NCBI GenBank assembly: GCA_022842805.1
Contig: JALHOX010000318.1
Coordinates: 1-5,319 of the forward strand
DNA length: 5,319 nt
DNA from: Phycisphaerae bacterium
GTDB taxonomy: Bacteria > Planctomycetota > Phycisphaerae > UBA1845 > Fen-1342
Reading direction: 5' to 3'
Shown piece by piece: positions 1 through 5,277 of this stretch (its first letter is position 1; every line of letters begins with the position of its first letter). The position numbers were made by a program, and so were the translations under genes. The notes under the pieces are model-generated. The model saw nothing but the letters and a program-made list of their open reading frames with translations, did not search any database and was not told the DNA's origin.

Positions 1-2
1 CC

Positions 3-689
3 CTGCTGCGACAGGAGCTGATCCGGGCTCAGGAATACATGCGGGAGCGCGAAAAGGCCGCCAAGAACAAAGACGCCGCGAAGGACGACGAGAACGAGAA
101 CGAGAACGGCGGCAAGCGCTCAAAGGGGCGCGATCTGGAGATGGAGTCGATGGTGCGCGTCCTGAAGGGCGAATTGCCGCTGATGATCACGGCCAATCGT
201 TCGCAGGACATCATGAGCGCACTGCGCCTGGCGGAGGAGTTCAAGTTTCGCCTTTGGCTCGACAGCGGCAGTGAGGCCTATTTGCTGCTCGATGAAATCA
301 AGAAGGCCGGCGTGCCGGTGCTGGTGCATCCGCTGATGTATCGGGCCAGCGGCGAAATGAAGAACATGAGCTTTGAGACGCCGGCGCTGCTGCGCGACGC
401 GAAGATCCCGGTCTACTTCACGAGCGGCTTTGAGGACTATGTGCCCAAGACGCGCGTCGTGCTGTTTGAGGCGGCCGTCGCCTCGGCGAACGGACTTACG
501 CTGGAGACGACGCTGCGCATGTTGACGATCGAAGCGGCGACGCTGCTGGGCATCGACAAGCGCGTCGGCTCGCTCGAAGTCGGTAAAGACGGCGACGTCG
601 CGATCTACGACGGCGACCCGTTTGAGTATGCCTCGCACTGCACGGGAGTGGTGATTGAGGGCGAAGTGATGAGCGACAAACCCCGGTAA
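3..689 (+). CDS. Amidohydrolase family protein (imidazolonepropionase-like, COG1228 type), C-terminal part, 5' end outside window
   Basis: The reading frame is open to the left edge and gives 228 residues before TAA, so the N-terminal half is missing. The visible part matches the C-terminal half of imidazolonepropionase-like amidohydrolases. A helix with LLRQELIRAQEY comes first, then a strand-helix segment (ITANRSQDIMSALRLAEEF, about 62-80), then SGSEAYLLLDEIKKAGVPV (88-106), and the terminal composite-domain signature VGSLEVGKDGDVAIYDGDPF (188-207). Residues 16-46 form a very charged, probably disordered insert containing ENENEN. In active relatives the three segments carry HAH, HG and TDHP-type metal ligands. 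Here they read TAN (63-65), SG (88-89) and SGFE (141-144), so the metal site looks lost. This may be a non-catalytic or atypical family member rather than a normal hydrolase. The substrate cannot be named. A strong terminator follows the stop codon. Family assignment is firm; function is open. Confidence 0.85.
   Translation: MLRQELIRAQEYMREREKAAKNKDAAKDDENENENGGKRSKGRDLEMESMVRVLKGELPLMITANRSQDIMSALRLAEEFKFRLWLDSGSEAYLLLDEIKKAGVPVLVHPLMYRASGEMKNMSFETPALLRDAKIPVYFTSGFEDYVPKTRVVLFEAAVASANGLTLETTLRMLTIEAATLLGIDKRVGSLEVGKDGDVAIYDGDPFEYASHCTGVVIEGEVMSDKPR
90..107 (+). repeat. Three tandem GAGAAC hexamers inside the amidohydrolase gene
   Basis: Three exact copies of GAGAAC lie in frame and encode Glu-Asn three times. 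They sit in a highly charged Lys/Asp/Glu/Asn stretch (residues about 16-46) between two well-conserved segments of the amidohydrolase. Such a short hexamer array can change length by slippage without shifting the frame. The segment probably forms a surface loop. Confidence 0.7.
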
Positions 690-690
690 G

Positions 691-783
691 ACCGTGAGAC
701 GGTGAAACGGTGATTCAAGCGGACGCCGGCGAGCCTCGTCGGCGTCTGTTTGTTTCACCGCTTCACCGTTACACCGTTTCACC
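691..783. repeat. 8-nt periodic inverted-repeat element around a terminator hairpin
   Basis: The left arm has successive octamers ACCGTGAG, ACGGTGAA and ACGGTGAT (691-714). The right arm has TTCACCGC, TTCACCGT, TACACCGT and TTCACC (754-783). GGTGAAACGGTG at 701-712 is the exact reverse complement of CACCGTTTCACC at 772-783. Between the arms lies the hairpin at 722-746. The whole could fold as one long cruciform or stem with an inner terminator, or the arms could pair in several registers. It fills most of the spacer between two convergent genes. Whether it belongs to a dispersed repeat family cannot be told from one copy. Confidence 0.65.
721..757 (+). terminator. Rho-independent terminator after the amidohydrolase gene
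   Basis: GACGCCGGCGA (722-732) pairs with TCGTCGGCGTC (736-746) as an 11-bp stem with a single G-U pair and a 3-nt loop, followed directly by TGTTTGTTTC. The GC-rich stem plus T-rich tail is the classical intrinsic terminator form, placed 32 nt after the stop codon at 689. On the opposite strand the stem has no T tract, so it should act mainly on rightward transcription. Confidence 0.75.
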
Positions 784-786
784 ATC

Positions 787-825
787 GCGCATTGCCGGGC
801 AAGCTGCACGGAAACCGGCAAGCGC
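787..825 (-). other. Possible 3' hairpin downstream of the DUF4394 gene
   Basis: TTGCCGG (792-798) and CCGGCAA (815-821) are exact inverted repeats, extended past a bulged A by GCGC (787-790) pairing with GCGC (822-825). They lie just past the leftward stop codon at 836-838. No T tract follows on the minus strand. It could be a transcript-end structure but is not a canonical terminator. TTGCCGGGCAA at 792-802 is also palindromic by itself and would compete with the larger fold. Confidence 0.3.
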
Positions 826-835
826 GTGGGCGGCC

Positions 836-1678
836 TTAGCGGCGGCGGATGGCGAGGGCCGCGAGAGCCAGCAGCGCGAGGCTGGTCGGCTCGGGCAGGA
901 TCGCGATCGTCGTCACGCCCAGCAGCGTGCCGATGCTGCCGAGGCTGCTGGTCGAGCCGGTGCCGACGTTGATCGAGTAGAGGTCGTTGCCGTTTGAGAG
1001 CAGGCTGAGACCGCTGGGGGAGATATCGAAGCCGACATTATTGCCGACGTCGATGCCCAGCGGGCCGACCACGCTCGTGTTGTTGAACTGCGGCGCGCCG
1101 GTGTGCGTCACCAACGAGTCGCCGGCGCCGTCGATGCTGAGCAGCGTCGTGCTGGCGGTGCCGTCAACGTTGTTGGTGTAGGCGTTGGCGACCAGCGTGG
1201 TGAGCGGACCGCCCGCGGCGTTGACGATGGTGCCGTCGCTGCTGACGAGGCCGGCGTTGCCGCCGGTCGAGCCGGCGGTGTTCGTGCTGGGCGTGATGCG
1301 GAAGTTGCCGCCGTTGATGCCGAAGACGCGCAGACGGTCGGCCTGCGGGTTGAAGTCGGCGTCGGTCGGGCCGTTGATCGGCGACTGCGGCGCGACATCG
1401 AGCGTGGCGACGCCTGTCAGGGGGTTAATGCGGTAGAGGTTGCCCGACGTGGCCATGCCATACATCTGGCCGTTCACCGGATAGAAGTCGATATCGACGA
1501 TCGACTCACCGGAGCCCAGGCCGCTGATGGCGGGAGAGGTGCCGAGCACGGTGCTGGGCGACGAGTGGTCAAAGGCGACGAGTTGCTGGGACTGGGTCAG
1601 GCCGTAGACGGTCTCGGCTGTCGCGGTGGCCATGCCGACCGCGGCGAGCAGCCCGGTAGCCACAAGAATCTTTCGCAT
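836..1678 (-). CDS. Secreted DUF4394 domain protein with PEP-CTERM sorting signal
   Basis: This 280-residue protein begins with a signal peptide: MRKI, a hydrophobic stretch to about residue 17, and a likely cut after TATA at 21. The mature part matches DUF4394, with the opening VYGLTQSQQLVAFD (24-37), VDIDFYPVNGQMYGM (61-75), LYRINPLTG (81-89) and DADFNPQADRLRVFG (106-120). It is rich in Gly, Ser, Thr and Asn and probably folds as a beta-propeller-like extracellular domain. It ends in PEP (262-264), a short hydrophobic helix (about 266-277) and RRR, the PEP-CTERM tail recognised by exosortase, which predicts export and surface processing. No exosortase is in the window. The start is set by the signal peptide and a GGAGG site; the open frame continues 32 codons upstream without coding character. 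The molecular function is unknown. It converges on the amidohydrolase and is separated from the DCC gene by 216 nt, so it probably has its own promoter. Confidence 0.88.
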   Translation of the reverse strand: MRKILVATGLLAAVGMATATAETVYGLTQSQQLVAFDHSSPSTVLGTSPAISGLGSGESIVDIDFYPVNGQMYGMATSGNLYRINPLTGVATLDVAPQSPINGPTDADFNPQADRLRVFGINGGNFRITPSTNTAGSTGGNAGLVSSDGTIVNAAGGPLTTLVANAYTNNVDGTASTTLLSIDGAGDSLVTHTGAPQFNNTSVVGPLGIDVGNNVGFDISPSGLSLLSNGNDLYSINVGTGSTSSLGSIGTLLGVTTIAILPEPTSLALLALAALAIRRR

Positions 1679-1894
1679 ACATCCTCCGGAAGATAGGGAT
1701 TGCGCAGCGAGGGCGCGAAGGCCGCGCAGGCCCACCCGTTGCGGGCTGAAAACAGTGCACGGATCCAGCGGCAACGCGCCGCCGCCCGCCCCCGACGCGG
1801 GTAGTACGCACCTTGCGGCGGGCCCGGATTCAGTTTTGGACAGGAAAAATCGCGAGGAGTGTCGGCCGATACCGTTCGGAGCGGCGCGCCGGCG
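1679..1894. other. Spacer between the DCC-family gene and the DUF4394 gene, no gene recognised
   Basis: This 216-nt stretch must hold the 5' region of the DUF4394 gene and the 3' end of the DCC transcript. Open frames cross it on both strands, but they are GC-rich, arginine/proline-heavy and match nothing known. Short inverted repeats such as CCCGC/GCGGG around 1785-1801 are present, but there is no hairpin with a T tract and no convincing -35/-10 pair on the minus strand. Confidence 0.5.
1683..1687 (-). promoter_or_regulatory. Ribosome binding site fixing the DUF4394 start
   Basis: On the minus strand GGAGG lies 4 nt before the ATG at 1678-1676. The spacing is short but this is the clearest Shine-Dalgarno in the middle part. 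It supports the start at the signal peptide over the upstream in-frame ATG at 1774. A second ATG at 1682-1680 is out of frame with the protein and overlaps the spacing region, so it is unlikely to be used. Confidence 0.6.
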
Positions 1895-2308
1895 TCAGAG
1901 GCGACACGCGTCGTCGTCGCAGCGCCCGGCCAGGCGATAGCGGTTGGCCGCTACCCAGCCATAGGCCCATCTCCCGATCTGGGTCAGCCCGGGCACGCGA
2001 TAAAGGAGTGCGGGATAGCGGTAGAACGGCAGGCGTCGCGCGACGTGATAGACCGCGTCGGCGCCCACATGCACTGTGCCGTCGGCCATCACCAGCCGCA
2101 TGCCCGTGTTCAGGTCGGCCCGCGCCAGTTGCGGAAATCGCTCGAGCAGATCGCCGCTCGACCGCGGCACGAACTCGAACACGCCCGCGCGGTCCTTTTT
2201 GCGAATCCACTCCACTTGGCGCCTGCAAAAGCGGCAGGAATCGTCGTAGACGATTGCGGCCGACGCGACGCTGGAACGGCGCCCGGAATCCGTAGTGGCG
2301 ATGCTCAT
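1895..2308 (-). CDS. DCC-family thiol-disulfide oxidoreductase-like protein (DUF393)
   Basis: The 137-residue product carries the family hallmark YDDSCRFCRRQVEW (21-34), that is, Asp-x-x-Cys-x-x-Cys with Cys25 and Cys28 in a thioredoxin-like redox position. It continues through FEFVPRSS (45-51) and the typical middle and C-terminal segments GMRLVMADGTVHVGADAVY (69-87) and GLTQIGRWAYGWVAANRYRL (107-126). Two further cysteines near the end (Cys130, Cys135) are often seen in this family. Members are named after the conserved DxxCxxC motif; the true substrate is not known. No signal peptide is visible, so it is probably cytoplasmic. The chosen ATG precedes the first conserved strand by about 16 residues. 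The frame runs upstream into queA without stops, but that part lacks family similarity. No clear Shine-Dalgarno is present. It follows queA on the same strand after 50 nt and may share its transcript. Confidence 0.87.
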   Translation of the reverse strand: MSIATTDSGRRSSVASAAIVYDDSCRFCRRQVEWIRKKDRAGVFEFVPRSSGDLLERFPQLARADLNTGMRLVMADGTVHVGADAVYHVARRLPFYRYPALLYRVPGLTQIGRWAYGWVAANRYRLAGRCDDDACRL

Positions 2309-2358
2309 CGACTTAATTCTAGCGCGTCGCCCCCCTTCCGCCCCGCCGCCGGTCGGAG

Positions 2359-3429
2359 CTAGTGAATCAGCATTGCGTCGCCGAAGCTGTAGAAGCGATA
2401 TCGCTCGCGAATCGCCTCGGCGTAGGCGGCGCGGATCCGCTCCGGCGACGAAAACGCCATCACCAGCGCCAGCAGGGTGCTCTCGGGCAGGTGGAAGTTG
2501 GTGATGAGCGCGTCCACGATGTGGAACGTCGCCGGGGGATAAAGGAAGAGGGCGGTCTCGTCCACGATGTCGGCGGGCGGTGCGGCCGCCGCCCACTCGG
2601 GCCGGCGCGCCAGTGATTCGAGCGTGCGACAGGCCGTCGTGCCGACTGCAATCACGCGACCGCCGGCGGCCTTTGTCTCGCGAATCGCGCGAATGGTGTC
2701 GCCCGGAATGCAGTAGGTCTCGCTGTGAATCTTGTGCTGCGTCAGGTCATCGACATCCAGCGGAGCGAACGTGCCCAGCCCGACATGCAGCGTGACGCAC
2801 GCGCGACGTATTTTTCGGTCCGCGAGCTTGCTCAATACTTCGGCCGTGAAGTGCAGACCGGCGGTCGGCGCGGCGACCGAGCCGGGGACTTCGGCATAGA
2901 CCGTCTGGTAGCGCTCTCGGTCGGCGCTCTCCAGCATCGCGCGTGCATCGTCACGCCGACTGGCGCGGATGTAAGGCGGCAGCGGCACTTCTCCGGCTTG
3001 TTCGAGAACGGTGGCGGCGTTTCGCGGCTCGATCGGCACGACGCGCCATTCGCCGCGCGCCCCGCGCGCAATGAGCCGCAGGCGACACGGAGGCTGTGAA
3101 CCGATGACTTGCACGATTTCGCCGGACCGCAGTCTGCTCGCGGGTTTGAGCAGGACGATCCATCCGTCCGGCGACTCGCGCAGAAACAGGCCCTCGATGC
3201 GTCCGCCGCTGGACCGGTTGCAGAAGAATCGCGCGGGCACGACGCGCGAGTTGTTGGTGACGAGGAGATCTCCCGGTTTCAAGAGCTCCGGAATATCCCG
3301 AAACCGATGATGGTGGAGCGCCGCGTGTGATCGGCCCATGACGAGCAACCGGGAGGCATCGCGCGGCTCGGCGGGGACGCGCGCGATCAACTCGGGCGGC
3401 AGTTCGTATCGCAGTTCGTGACGTTTCAT
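2359..3429 (-). CDS. queA: S-adenosylmethionine:tRNA ribosyltransferase-isomerase QueA
   Basis: QueA moves the ribosyl group of S-adenosylmethionine onto preQ1 already placed at position 34 of tRNAs with GUN anticodons, giving epoxyqueuosine. It is the step before the QueG/QueH reduction in queuosine synthesis. The 356-residue length equals that of the well-studied E. coli enzyme. Family motifs appear in order: YELPPELIA (8-16), LLVTNNSRVVPAR (55-67), PLPPYIR (149-155), RYQTVYAEVPGSVAAPTAGL (173-192), HVGLGTFAPL (215-224), GTTACRTLES (263-272), TNFHLPESTLLALV (310-323) and the ending YRFYSFGDAMLIH. The ATG at 3429 is chosen because QueA proteins start a few residues before YELPPELI; an in-frame ATG six codons upstream (3447) is possible but less likely. 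The Shine-Dalgarno is weak. No preQ1 riboswitch is seen ahead of it. It is divergent from the racemase gene, and the DCC gene follows downstream. Confidence 0.97.
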   Translation of the reverse strand: MKRHELRYELPPELIARVPAEPRDASRLLVMGRSHAALHHHRFRDIPELLKPGDLLVTNNSRVVPARFFCNRSSGGRIEGLFLRESPDGWIVLLKPASRLRSGEIVQVIGSQPPCRLRLIARGARGEWRVVPIEPRNAATVLEQAGEVPLPPYIRASRRDDARAMLESADRERYQTVYAEVPGSVAAPTAGLHFTAEVLSKLADRKIRRACVTLHVGLGTFAPLDVDDLTQHKIHSETYCIPGDTIRAIRETKAAGGRVIAVGTTACRTLESLARRPEWAAAAPPADIVDETALFLYPPATFHIVDALITNFHLPESTLLALVMAFSSPERIRAAYAEAIRERYRFYSFGDAMLIH

Positions 3430-3435
3430 CTCGCG

Positions 3436-3441
3436 TATACT
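3436..3441 (+). promoter_or_regulatory. Possible -10 element (TATACT) in the queA/racemase divergent region
   Basis: TATACT differs from the sigma-70 consensus -10 at one base and lies 65 nt before the racemase start, a reasonable leader length. Only a poor -35 candidate (TTCGTG, 3415-3420, 15-nt spacer) is present, inside queA. The sequence GTATAC is palindromic, so the minus strand shows TATACG close to the queA start; if used, it would give an almost leaderless queA transcript. Neither direction is proven. Confidence 0.3.
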
Positions 3442-3449
3442 TCGCATTG

Positions 3450-3472
3450 GCGAGCGTCAGGATGTCGCTCGC
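3450..3472. repeat. 7-bp inverted repeat in the queA/racemase divergent region
   Basis: GCGAGCG (3450-3456) and CGCTCGC (3466-3472) are exact reverse complements separated by 9 nt. They fall between the two divergent start codons, 9 nt past the TATACT. The element could be an operator or a hairpin in the 5' leader of the racemase transcript. With GC-rich arms of only 7 bp it could also be chance. Confidence 0.35.
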
Positions 3473-3506
3473 GATTTCCAAGGATCGTCCGCAGAACGGA
3501 TTCTCC

Positions 3507-4412
3507 ATGCCTACACAACACGCGCAGGTCGAGATCGACCTGTCGCGGGTCTATGCCAACGCAGAACAGATCCGACGCGAGACTGGCGTCGAGATTAAGC
3601 CCGTCATCAAAGCCGATGCTTACGGACTCGGCGCAGGGCGGGTGGCGAGCGTACTCGCACCGCTCGCTCATGAATTCTGCTACTTCTCGCTGAACGAAGC
3701 GCAAGCGGTGGGACGTCCCGGACTGATCCTCGGGCCGCCCTTCGGAGACGCGGAAGAATACAAGAAAATTCGCGTTCGTCCCACTGTTTCGAATTTGGAA
3801 CACCGGGAGCGCTTCCGACGAGTACCGTCGTCGCTCGAAATAGACACCGGAATGCAGCGTTTCGGTTGTGACCTTCCGGAAATTGAGAAACTTCTGCGCG
3901 ACAGCGCGACGGAAGACATTTGGACGCATGCGTGCAGCCTCGGCGCGGTCGAACGCTTTCTGGCGGCGACGCGCGGCATTGATTTGCCCAAGCACGCCGC
4001 CTGCTCCTCTCTTCTCCACGAGCCGCGGGCCCGGCTGCACGCGGTCCGCCCGGGCATCGCACTCTATCGCGGCGCGGTGCAAGTCTCGACCAGGCTTGCA
4101 GTTGCGCGCGATACTTATGGACCTGCCGGCTATCGCGGATTCCAATCCAACAGAGTGGGCGTGATCCTGATTGGATACAGTCACGGGCTCAGAGCGGCCC
4201 GCATTCGGATCAACGGCAGGCCGCAGCAGATGCTGGAGGTCGGCATGAACACCGCATTTGTGTCGCTGGACCCTGCTGACAAAGTCGGCGACGAGGTTAC
4301 TCTGCTGGGCAACGGAATTACGGAGCAACAGGTCGCTGAGGACATCGGCGGCCGGGAGCATGAGGTGCTCTGCCGTTACTGCCGGCTGGGCGAGCGAACT
4401 TACCGCGAATAA
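3507..4412 (+). CDS. Alanine-racemase family PLP protein, compact variant
   Basis: This 301-residue protein has both alanine racemase domains: the PLP-binding barrel (about 5-190) and the C-terminal beta domain (about 200-300). Seen landmarks are KADAYGLG with the PLP lysine at 35 and Tyr39, DTGMQRFG with Met116 and Arg118, WTHAC with His141, VRPGIALY with Arg181 (the pyridine-nitrogen arginine), IGYSHGL with the second catalytic base Tyr224, GMNTAFVSL with Met247, VGDEVTLLG, and the ending HEVLCR. Family members usually have about 360-390 residues, so loops are shortened. Glu111 replaces the carbamylated lysine found two residues before DTG in characterised enzymes, and HAACS replaces HAANS. 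The likely reaction is L/D-alanine interconversion for peptidoglycan, but altered specificity is possible. The start at 3507 is preferred over TTG 3447 and ATG 3462, because family proteins begin close to the VEIDLSRVYAN segment. It lies 31 nt upstream of tryptophan dioxygenase, so cotranscription is likely. Confidence 0.85.
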   Translation: MPTQHAQVEIDLSRVYANAEQIRRETGVEIKPVIKADAYGLGAGRVASVLAPLAHEFCYFSLNEAQAVGRPGLILGPPFGDAEEYKKIRVRPTVSNLEHRERFRRVPSSLEIDTGMQRFGCDLPEIEKLLRDSATEDIWTHACSLGAVERFLAATRGIDLPKHAACSSLLHEPRARLHAVRPGIALYRGAVQVSTRLAVARDTYGPAGYRGFQSNRVGVILIGYSHGLRAARIRINGRPQQMLEVGMNTAFVSLDPADKVGDEVTLLGNGITEQQVAEDIGGREHEVLCRYCRLGERTYRE

Positions 4413-4433
4413 CCCCGCCCCACACCATCGACC

Positions 4434-4437
4434 GAGG
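4434..4437 (+). promoter_or_regulatory. Ribosome binding site of the tryptophan 2,3-dioxygenase gene
   Basis: GAGG stands 6 nt before the ATG at 4444, in the 31-nt gap after the racemase stop codon. It decides in favour of this start. The open frame extends back to 4258, but that part overlaps the racemase gene in another frame and does not resemble the dioxygenase. Confidence 0.65.
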
Positions 4438-4443
4438 CGCGAG

Positions 4444-5277
4444 ATGTCGAACCCCCATGAATCCGGCTACGCCACCCCCGGCAACGCGACGCAGAAATCG
4501 GTCACCTACGCGGGCTATCTGCGCGTCGATGATCTGCTGAAGCTGCAAGTCCCGCGCTCATCGCCCGCCGAACACGACGAAATGCTTTTCATCGTGATTC
4601 ACCAGGTGTACGAGCTTTGGTTTAAGTGCCTTTTGCACGAGCTGGACAAGGTCTGCGACGATCTGCGGCGCGGCAATCTGCATGGGGCGATGACGACGTT
4701 CAAACGCGGCCGCACGATCATGAAAACGCTGGTCGGCCAGCTCGACATCCTGGAAACCATGACGCCGATGGAGTTCAGCAGCTTTCGCGACCGGCTGGAG
4801 TCTGCCAGCGGGTTTCAATCGGCCCAGTTTCGGGAGCTGGAGTTTTTGCTGGGCTACAAGCGGCCCGAGTACCTGAACTACTTCGAAGCCGGGTCGTCGG
4901 GGGCCGTGGCACTCGCGCGGCGGTTAAGGTCGCCTTCGGTGTGGGATGCGTTCCTCGATTTCCTCGCCAAGCGCGGCCACCCCATTCCGTGTGCGGCCCT
5001 GGAGCGAAACCCGGAGGCAGCGACCGAACCCGACGAGCAGGTGCAGGAGATTTTGTTCAAGCTCTACAAAGCGGAGACGGAACTGTCGCTGCTATTTGAA
5101 TTGATGGTGGACTTCGACGAAGGCTTGCAGGAGTGGCGCTATCGGCACGTGAAAATGGTCGAACGGACGATCGGCTTTAAGCCCGGCACCGGCGGCAGCA
5201 GCGGGGCGGAATTCTTGCGCCGCACGCTGTTTCGATCTGTTTTTCCGGACCTTTGGGCGATTCGGCATCGCCTGTAG
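4444..5277 (+). CDS. kynA: Tryptophan 2,3-dioxygenase
   Basis: This heme enzyme oxidises L-tryptophan with O2 to N-formylkynurenine, the first and committing step of the kynurenine pathway; it acts as a cytoplasmic tetramer. The 277-residue product is full length for bacterial members (about 270-300). Motifs seen are YAGYLRVDDLLKLQ (22-35), HDEMLFIVIHQVYELWFK (44-61) with the distal-side His53, ETMTPMEFSSFRDRL (104-118), SGFQSAQFRELEFLLG (122-137) with the substrate-carboxylate Arg130, EWRYRHVKMVERTIG (230-244) with the proximal heme ligand His235, and GTGGSSG (248-254) with the substrate-contacting Thr249. All key residues of the Xanthomonas and human enzymes are present, so it should be active. 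No other kynurenine gene (formamidase, kynureninase) lies in the window. It follows the racemase-family gene on the same strand and is probably cotranscribed with it. Confidence 0.97.
   Translation: MSNPHESGYATPGNATQKSVTYAGYLRVDDLLKLQVPRSSPAEHDEMLFIVIHQVYELWFKCLLHELDKVCDDLRRGNLHGAMTTFKRGRTIMKTLVGQLDILETMTPMEFSSFRDRLESASGFQSAQFRELEFLLGYKRPEYLNYFEAGSSGAVALARRLRSPSVWDAFLDFLAKRGHPIPCAALERNPEAATEPDEQVQEILFKLYKAETELSLLFELMVDFDEGLQEWRYRHVKMVERTIGFKPGTGGSSGAEFLRRTLFRSVFPDLWAIRHRL

Noticed and set aside
120..821. Long minus-strand open frame opposite the amidohydrolase gene
   Set aside because: It is a shadow of the recognised gene on the other strand, rich in Arg, His and Gln, with no family resemblance, and it runs through the terminator.
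1103..1696. 197-codon plus-strand open frame opposite the DUF4394 gene
   Set aside because: It consists mostly of low-complexity Gly/Ala/Val/Arg/Asp sequence caused by GC-rich codons read in reverse; the minus-strand gene has signal peptide, domain and sorting tail.
1882..1891. Palindrome GGCGCGCC area near the end of the DCC gene
   Set aside because: Short GC palindromes are frequent in DNA of this composition and nothing nearby supports a function.
3430..3506. preQ1 riboswitch ahead of queA
   Set aside because: queA reads leftwards from 3429 and the spacer is too short and GC-rich; no preQ1-type hairpin plus A-rich tail is visible.
3426..4361. 311-codon minus-strand open frame opposite the racemase gene
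   Set aside because: It overlaps a gene with clear racemase motifs and shows no recognisable domain; long antisense frames are expected at this GC content.
4258..4443. N-terminal extension of the tryptophan dioxygenase frame
   Set aside because: It overlaps the racemase coding region in another frame and lacks family similarity; the ATG at 4444 has a GAGG site and starts just before the conserved region.
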